Below the pieces are notes generated by a model. That model saw nothing but the letters and a program-made list of their open reading frames with translations. It did not search any database and had not been told where the DNA came from. Both the position numbers and the translations under genes were made by a program. From an uncultured Sutterellaceae bacterium (GTDB lineage Bacteria > Pseudomonadota > Gammaproteobacteria > Burkholderiales > Burkholderiaceae_F): 64,000 nt of DNA. The stretch is from the NCBI GenBank assembly GCA_902797695.1, contig CADBTW010000064.1:1-64000 (forward strand), given 5' to 3'. Positions 60,999 to 64,000 of the stretch are shown piece by piece. Every line of letters starts with the position of its first letter. The first letter of the stretch is position 1.

Positions 60999-62498
60999 AT
61001 GAAAACTCTGCTGAAAACCATGCTGGCGCCCCTCGCGCTCGCGCTGGCTGCCTGCGCCGCCGCCGAACCGGCGGTCCAGCAGGAGCACGGCCCCGCTTCG
61101 CTTGAAGCGATTGGACAGGCTTCCGGCAAGACCGCGGGGCAGCTCGGATTCGCCGAGGCCCAGACGATCCTCCGGAACAGGTCCGACGCCCTGCAGGCGC
61201 AGAAATCGGAAGCCGAATACCGCAGGCAGACCGCGATCAGCGACAAGGACCTGTCGCACCCCAAGATATCCTTCATTTCCTCGATGATCTGGGGAAGGAA
61301 GGAGATCGACCTCGGGAACCTCGACCTCGGGGACAGGATCTCGGCCGCCGCGGACAAGTTCCCGGCCCTCAGCAACTACCTTGACAGCCTCGGCGCGGCG
61401 GCGCGGAAGGAACTCACAAGCCAGTCGATCCCGCTCCGGCACACGTTCGACCTCGACGGCCCGAGAGTAGCGCTTGCCGGCACCTGGGTGCTCTTCGCGG
61501 GCGGCAGGATCGACGCGAAGCAGCGGGCGAGCGAGGCGGCGGCCCGCGAGGCAAGCGACGACTACGCCCACAAGGCGATCCAGCTCGACGCCGAGCTCGC
61601 CCGGAAGTACTTCATGCTGCAGCTTGCGCGCTCCGTCACCGGGCTCCGGGAAGAGGCTCTCGAGGACGAGGAGCGCGAACTCCGGCGTGCCCGGGGCTTC
61701 GAGAACGCGGGAACGATCAGCCGGCTCGAGCGGATGTCGGTCGAGGTGAACCGCGACAAGGCGAAGCGCGAGCTCATCATGGCGAAGACCGACGAGCGGG
61801 TCGCCGAGGCGAGCCTCCTCAGGCTCCTCCGGCTTGAGAGCGTCAGCGGGCTCTCCACACCTCTTTTCGTCCTCCCGAACGGCATCGGGTCGCTGAAGGA
61901 GTGGCAGGACAGGGCGCTTGCCTCAAGCCCCGTCCTCGCCGCCTACGGCGCGAAGCGCGAGCAGGCCGAGCAGCTTGTCCGGGCCGCAAAGGGAGCGTTC
62001 CTTCCGACCGTTTCCACCTTCGGGCAGAAGAACCTCGTGAAGCACTATCTCACGGTGATGGAACCGAACTGGATCGCGGGAGTGAGCCTCAACCTCACGC
62101 TCTTCGACAACAAGAACCGGCGGGCAGACCTGTCCGCCGCCCGCGCGAAGCTCGCTGAAGCGACCTCGGGGCGCCTTGAAGTCGAGAACCAGCTGAAGAC
62201 CGGAGTCGAAACCGCCTGGCTCCGGACGAACGAATACCGCGACCAGTACCAGCTCACGTCGAGCACGGTGCGGCTTGCCGAGGAGAACCTGCGGATGCGG
62301 GAAAGCGCCTTCGCGAACGGCCTCTCCACCGCGAACGAGGTCTGGGACGCGCGGACAAAGCTCACCGGAGCGCAGATCGAGCAGAAGGTCGCGGCCTACA
62401 GGTTCGTCGTCGCGTGGTCGGAACTGAACGCCGCCACGGGCTCAATGAAGCCCTTCATCGATTCGCTTTCGGAGCCCGGAAGGATCACGGTGCGCTAG
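60999..62498 (+). CDS. TolC-like outer membrane efflux lipoprotein
   Basis: 499-residue outer-membrane factor for a tripartite exporter. The signal peptide ends in the lipobox-like ALAAC (Cys16), so it may be lipid-anchored like OprM. The mature part is rich in long helices, with two repeated OEP-type halves (about 60-290 and 310-490) and conserved ETAWLRTNEYRDQYQ near residue 400. It forms an operon with the HlyD-like and ABC-2 permease genes that follow. The frame extends upstream to 60915, but the chosen ATG begins a proper signal peptide. Confidence 0.85.
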   Translation: MKTLLKTMLAPLALALAACAAAEPAVQQEHGPASLEAIGQASGKTAGQLGFAEAQTILRNRSDALQAQKSEAEYRRQTAISDKDLSHPKISFISSMIWGRKEIDLGNLDLGDRISAAADKFPALSNYLDSLGAAARKELTSQSIPLRHTFDLDGPRVALAGTWVLFAGGRIDAKQRASEAAAREASDDYAHKAIQLDAELARKYFMLQLARSVTGLREEALEDEERELRRARGFENAGTISRLERMSVEVNRDKAKRELIMAKTDERVAEASLLRLLRLESVSGLSTPLFVLPNGIGSLKEWQDRALASSPVLAAYGAKREQAEQLVRAAKGAFLPTVSTFGQKNLVKHYLTVMEPNWIAGVSLNLTLFDNKNRRADLSAARAKLAEATSGRLEVENQLKTGVETAWLRTNEYRDQYQLTSSTVRLAEENLRMRESAFANGLSTANEVWDARTKLTGAQIEQKVAAYRFVVAWSELNAATGSMKPFIDSLSEPGRITVR

Positions 62499-62564
62499 GC
62501 GCGCAGGCATCGGCACTCCGCGCCGCAAGGCGCCGTGTGCCGGGAAAAGGAAAACAGAACACAA

Positions 62565-63602
62565 ATGGAAACGCGGAAAATGGCTAGCGGAAAAGAGAAC
62601 GGAAAGGCTCCCCGAAGCAAACGAACCCTGATCGCTGTCGCAGGCGGCGCCGTGCTGCTCGCAGTCGCCGCCTTCATCGGCTGGGGCGTCTGGCTCGCTC
62701 TGCATCCGGCGCCAGAGCCCCTCCAGGGACAGATCGACGCGACGACGGTCGATGTCGCGGCGAAGATCCCGGGCCGTGTCGAAGTGCTCTCCGTGAAGGA
62801 AGGCGACCAGGTGAAGCAGGGCGACGAGATCGCGAAGCTCTACGTTCCGGAGATCGAAGCCAAGGTGCGCCAGGCCCGCGCCGCCGTCCGCGCCCGGTCC
62901 GAGAAGGCGAACCTCGCCGAGGAAGGCGCGAGGCCCCAGGAAATCAAGGCGGCCCGGGCGGTCTACGAACGGGCGAAAGCCGCGGAAACCCTCGCCCACA
63001 AGACCTACGAGCGTATCTCGAAGCTCTACTCCGAAGGGTTCGTTCCCGCGCAGAAGCTTGACGAGGCCCGCGCGAACCTCGACGCCTCCGCGGGACAGGC
63101 CCGTGCTGCGAAGGAACAGTGGGACATCGCGGTGACGGGCACCCGTCGCCAGGACAAGGCTGCGGCGAACGCGGTGGCGGCCCAGGCGCAGAGCGCGCTT
63201 GAGGAGGCGCTCTCCTACCAGAGCGAGGCGAGCGTAAAGAGCCCGATCTCGGGCGAGGTCTCGCGGCTCCTGCTCAGGGCGGGCGAAGTCGCCCCGCAGG
63301 GCTTCCCCCTCATCACGGTTGTCGACCTGAACGACATCTGGGCCGCGTTCAACCTCCGCGAGGACCAGTTCCCGGGCATCAGGGTCGGCACGATCCTCAA
63401 GGTGAAGGTCCCGATGGTGGACGGAGCGGCACACGACTTCCGGGTCTACTTCATCAGCCCGAAGGCGGACTACGCCACGTGGCGGGCGACTCGCGAGAAC
63501 AAGGGCTTCGACCTGAAGACATTCGAGATCAGGGCGCGGCCCGTCGACCCGATTCCGGGCCTCCGGCCCGGGATGACGGCGCTCATCGACCGCGCGTCCT
63601 AA
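62565..63602 (+). CDS. HlyD-family periplasmic adaptor (membrane fusion protein)
   Basis: 345-residue adaptor. The N-terminus is basic, then a single membrane segment lies at about 20-42. The lipoyl half motifs are PGRVEVLSVKEGDQVKQGDE (about 75-94) and SPISGEVSRLLLRAGEVAPQG (about 225-245). A helical hairpin lies between them, and the barrel ends with GLRPGMTALIDR. The start at 62565 is taken because GGAAAA precedes it; 62535 and 62580 are alternatives. It lies between an outer-membrane factor gene and an ABC-2 permease gene, completing a tripartite export unit. Confidence 0.85.
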   Translation: METRKMASGKENGKAPRSKRTLIAVAGGAVLLAVAAFIGWGVWLALHPAPEPLQGQIDATTVDVAAKIPGRVEVLSVKEGDQVKQGDEIAKLYVPEIEAKVRQARAAVRARSEKANLAEEGARPQEIKAARAVYERAKAAETLAHKTYERISKLYSEGFVPAQKLDEARANLDASAGQARAAKEQWDIAVTGTRRQDKAAANAVAAQAQSALEEALSYQSEASVKSPISGEVSRLLLRAGEVAPQGFPLITVVDLNDIWAAFNLREDQFPGIRVGTILKVKVPMVDGAAHDFRVYFISPKADYATWRATRENKGFDLKTFEIRARPVDPIPGLRPGMTALIDRAS

Positions 63603-63630
63603 AGCTGGCCGCAGAAAGGACCCGGACGCA

Positions 63631-64000
63631 ATGGACCTCGAGAAGACCAGCTGGTTCGCAGGAGCCGCCCGCGCAGCAAAGTGCGAGGTGAAGAACGTGC
63701 TCTTCCACCCCTGGGAGGTCTTCGCCTGTGTCGTGATGCCGGTTGTCTGGTGCGTGCTGATCGCGGGGCTCCTGAACCAGGGGCTGATGCGGGAGCTTCC
63801 CTTCGGGCTCGTCGACGAGGACCGGACCGCGCTTTCCGCCGACTTTGCCCGCACGGTCGACGCCCTGCCCTCGGTGAGGCTCATCCCGGAATCGCGCGAA
63901 GGCGCCGAGGAAGCCGTGAAGGCCGGGCGCGAGATGGGTACGATCGTGATCCCGGACGGATGGTCCGCGGAGCGGAACCGCTCGGAAGGAAAGTCGCTCG
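63631..64000 (+). CDS. ABC-2 family permease, partial at window end
   Basis: The first 123 residues of an ABC-2 permease. A membrane segment is visible at about residues 28-50 (FACVVMPVVWCVLIAGLL). The beginning of a periplasmic domain follows (LVDEDRTALSADFARTVDALPSVRL), with the same layout as the permease at 392-1585. It is cut by the window edge. ATG at 63631 follows GAAAGGACC. It continues the operon of outer-membrane factor and HlyD adaptor. Confidence 0.8.
   Translation, partial: MDLEKTSWFAGAARAAKCEVKNVLFHPWEVFACVVMPVVWCVLIAGLLNQGLMRELPFGLVDEDRTALSADFARTVDALPSVRLIPESREGAEEAVKAGREMGTIVIPDGWSAERNRSEGKSL

Noticed and set aside
62442..63884. 480-codon minus-strand frame across the HlyD-like gene
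   Set aside because: Composition typical of antisense frames, and the plus-strand adaptor is clear.
1..64000. CRISPR arrays, insertion sequences, rRNA genes
   Set aside because: No regularly spaced repeats, transposase motifs or rRNA sequence were seen.

Overview
The window is high-GC (mostly low to mid 60s by eye) Gram-negative DNA. LptE, a TolC-like outer-membrane factor, several lipoproteins and the order leuS-lptE-holA-proA point to a betaproteobacterium of the Burkholderiales. An anaerobic, host-associated member such as Sutterellaceae would fit the menaquinol-type fumarate reductase, hydroxylamine reductase (hcp) and Mn-dependent pyrophosphatase. That placement is inference; no rRNA lies in the window.

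Left part (1-18.1 kb): a MarR-controlled HlyD/ABC-2 export cassette, holB and mltG, an APC permease, uppP, two tandem PAP2-like membrane proteins, a D-threonine-aldolase-like enzyme, a secreted endonuclease I, an RluA-type pseudouridine synthase, a methyltransferase, a Nudix hydrolase, an unknown gene, a glutaredoxin-like protein, a DedA protein and an NSS symporter.

Middle (18.15-29.21 kb): a mobile element in the 3' end of tRNA-Ser(GCU), bounded by 15-bp repeats. It holds only three very large phage virion-type genes and a tyrosine integrase. It looks like a decayed podovirus-type prophage. The first gene lacks its 5' end exactly at the left att core. The second is a 1484-residue polyvalent protein with a zincin motif, a ParB-like nuclease domain and a GC-poor inserted segment. 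The third looks like an in-frame fusion of an LPD38-type internal virion protein with the C-terminal half of a nozzle-like tail protein.

Right of the element (29.2-47.3 kb): tRNA-Arg(ACG), a small membrane protein, ppaC, a B3-type metallo-beta-lactamase-fold protein with a divergent LysR regulator, and hcp behind a near-consensus NsrR box. Then come an amino-acid-binding protein with homocysteine methyltransferase, a phage-repressor-like regulator, a MetE-like methyltransferase, a possible Fur-controlled small RNA, larE-like, an Ala/Ser/Pro-repeat lipoprotein, a second LysR gene, an amidohydrolase, an AEC transporter and a PiT phosphate transporter.

Right end (47.5-64 kb): uvrD, then leuS-lptE-holA-proA, a THUMP-type rRNA methyltransferase, frdAB (epsilonproteobacterial type, no frdC beside it), and a second efflux cassette (outer-membrane factor, HlyD, ABC-2 permease) cut by the window edge. 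The chromosomal genes are mostly housekeeping, envelope and transport. The prophage remnant and a few non-coding signals are the parts that stand out.
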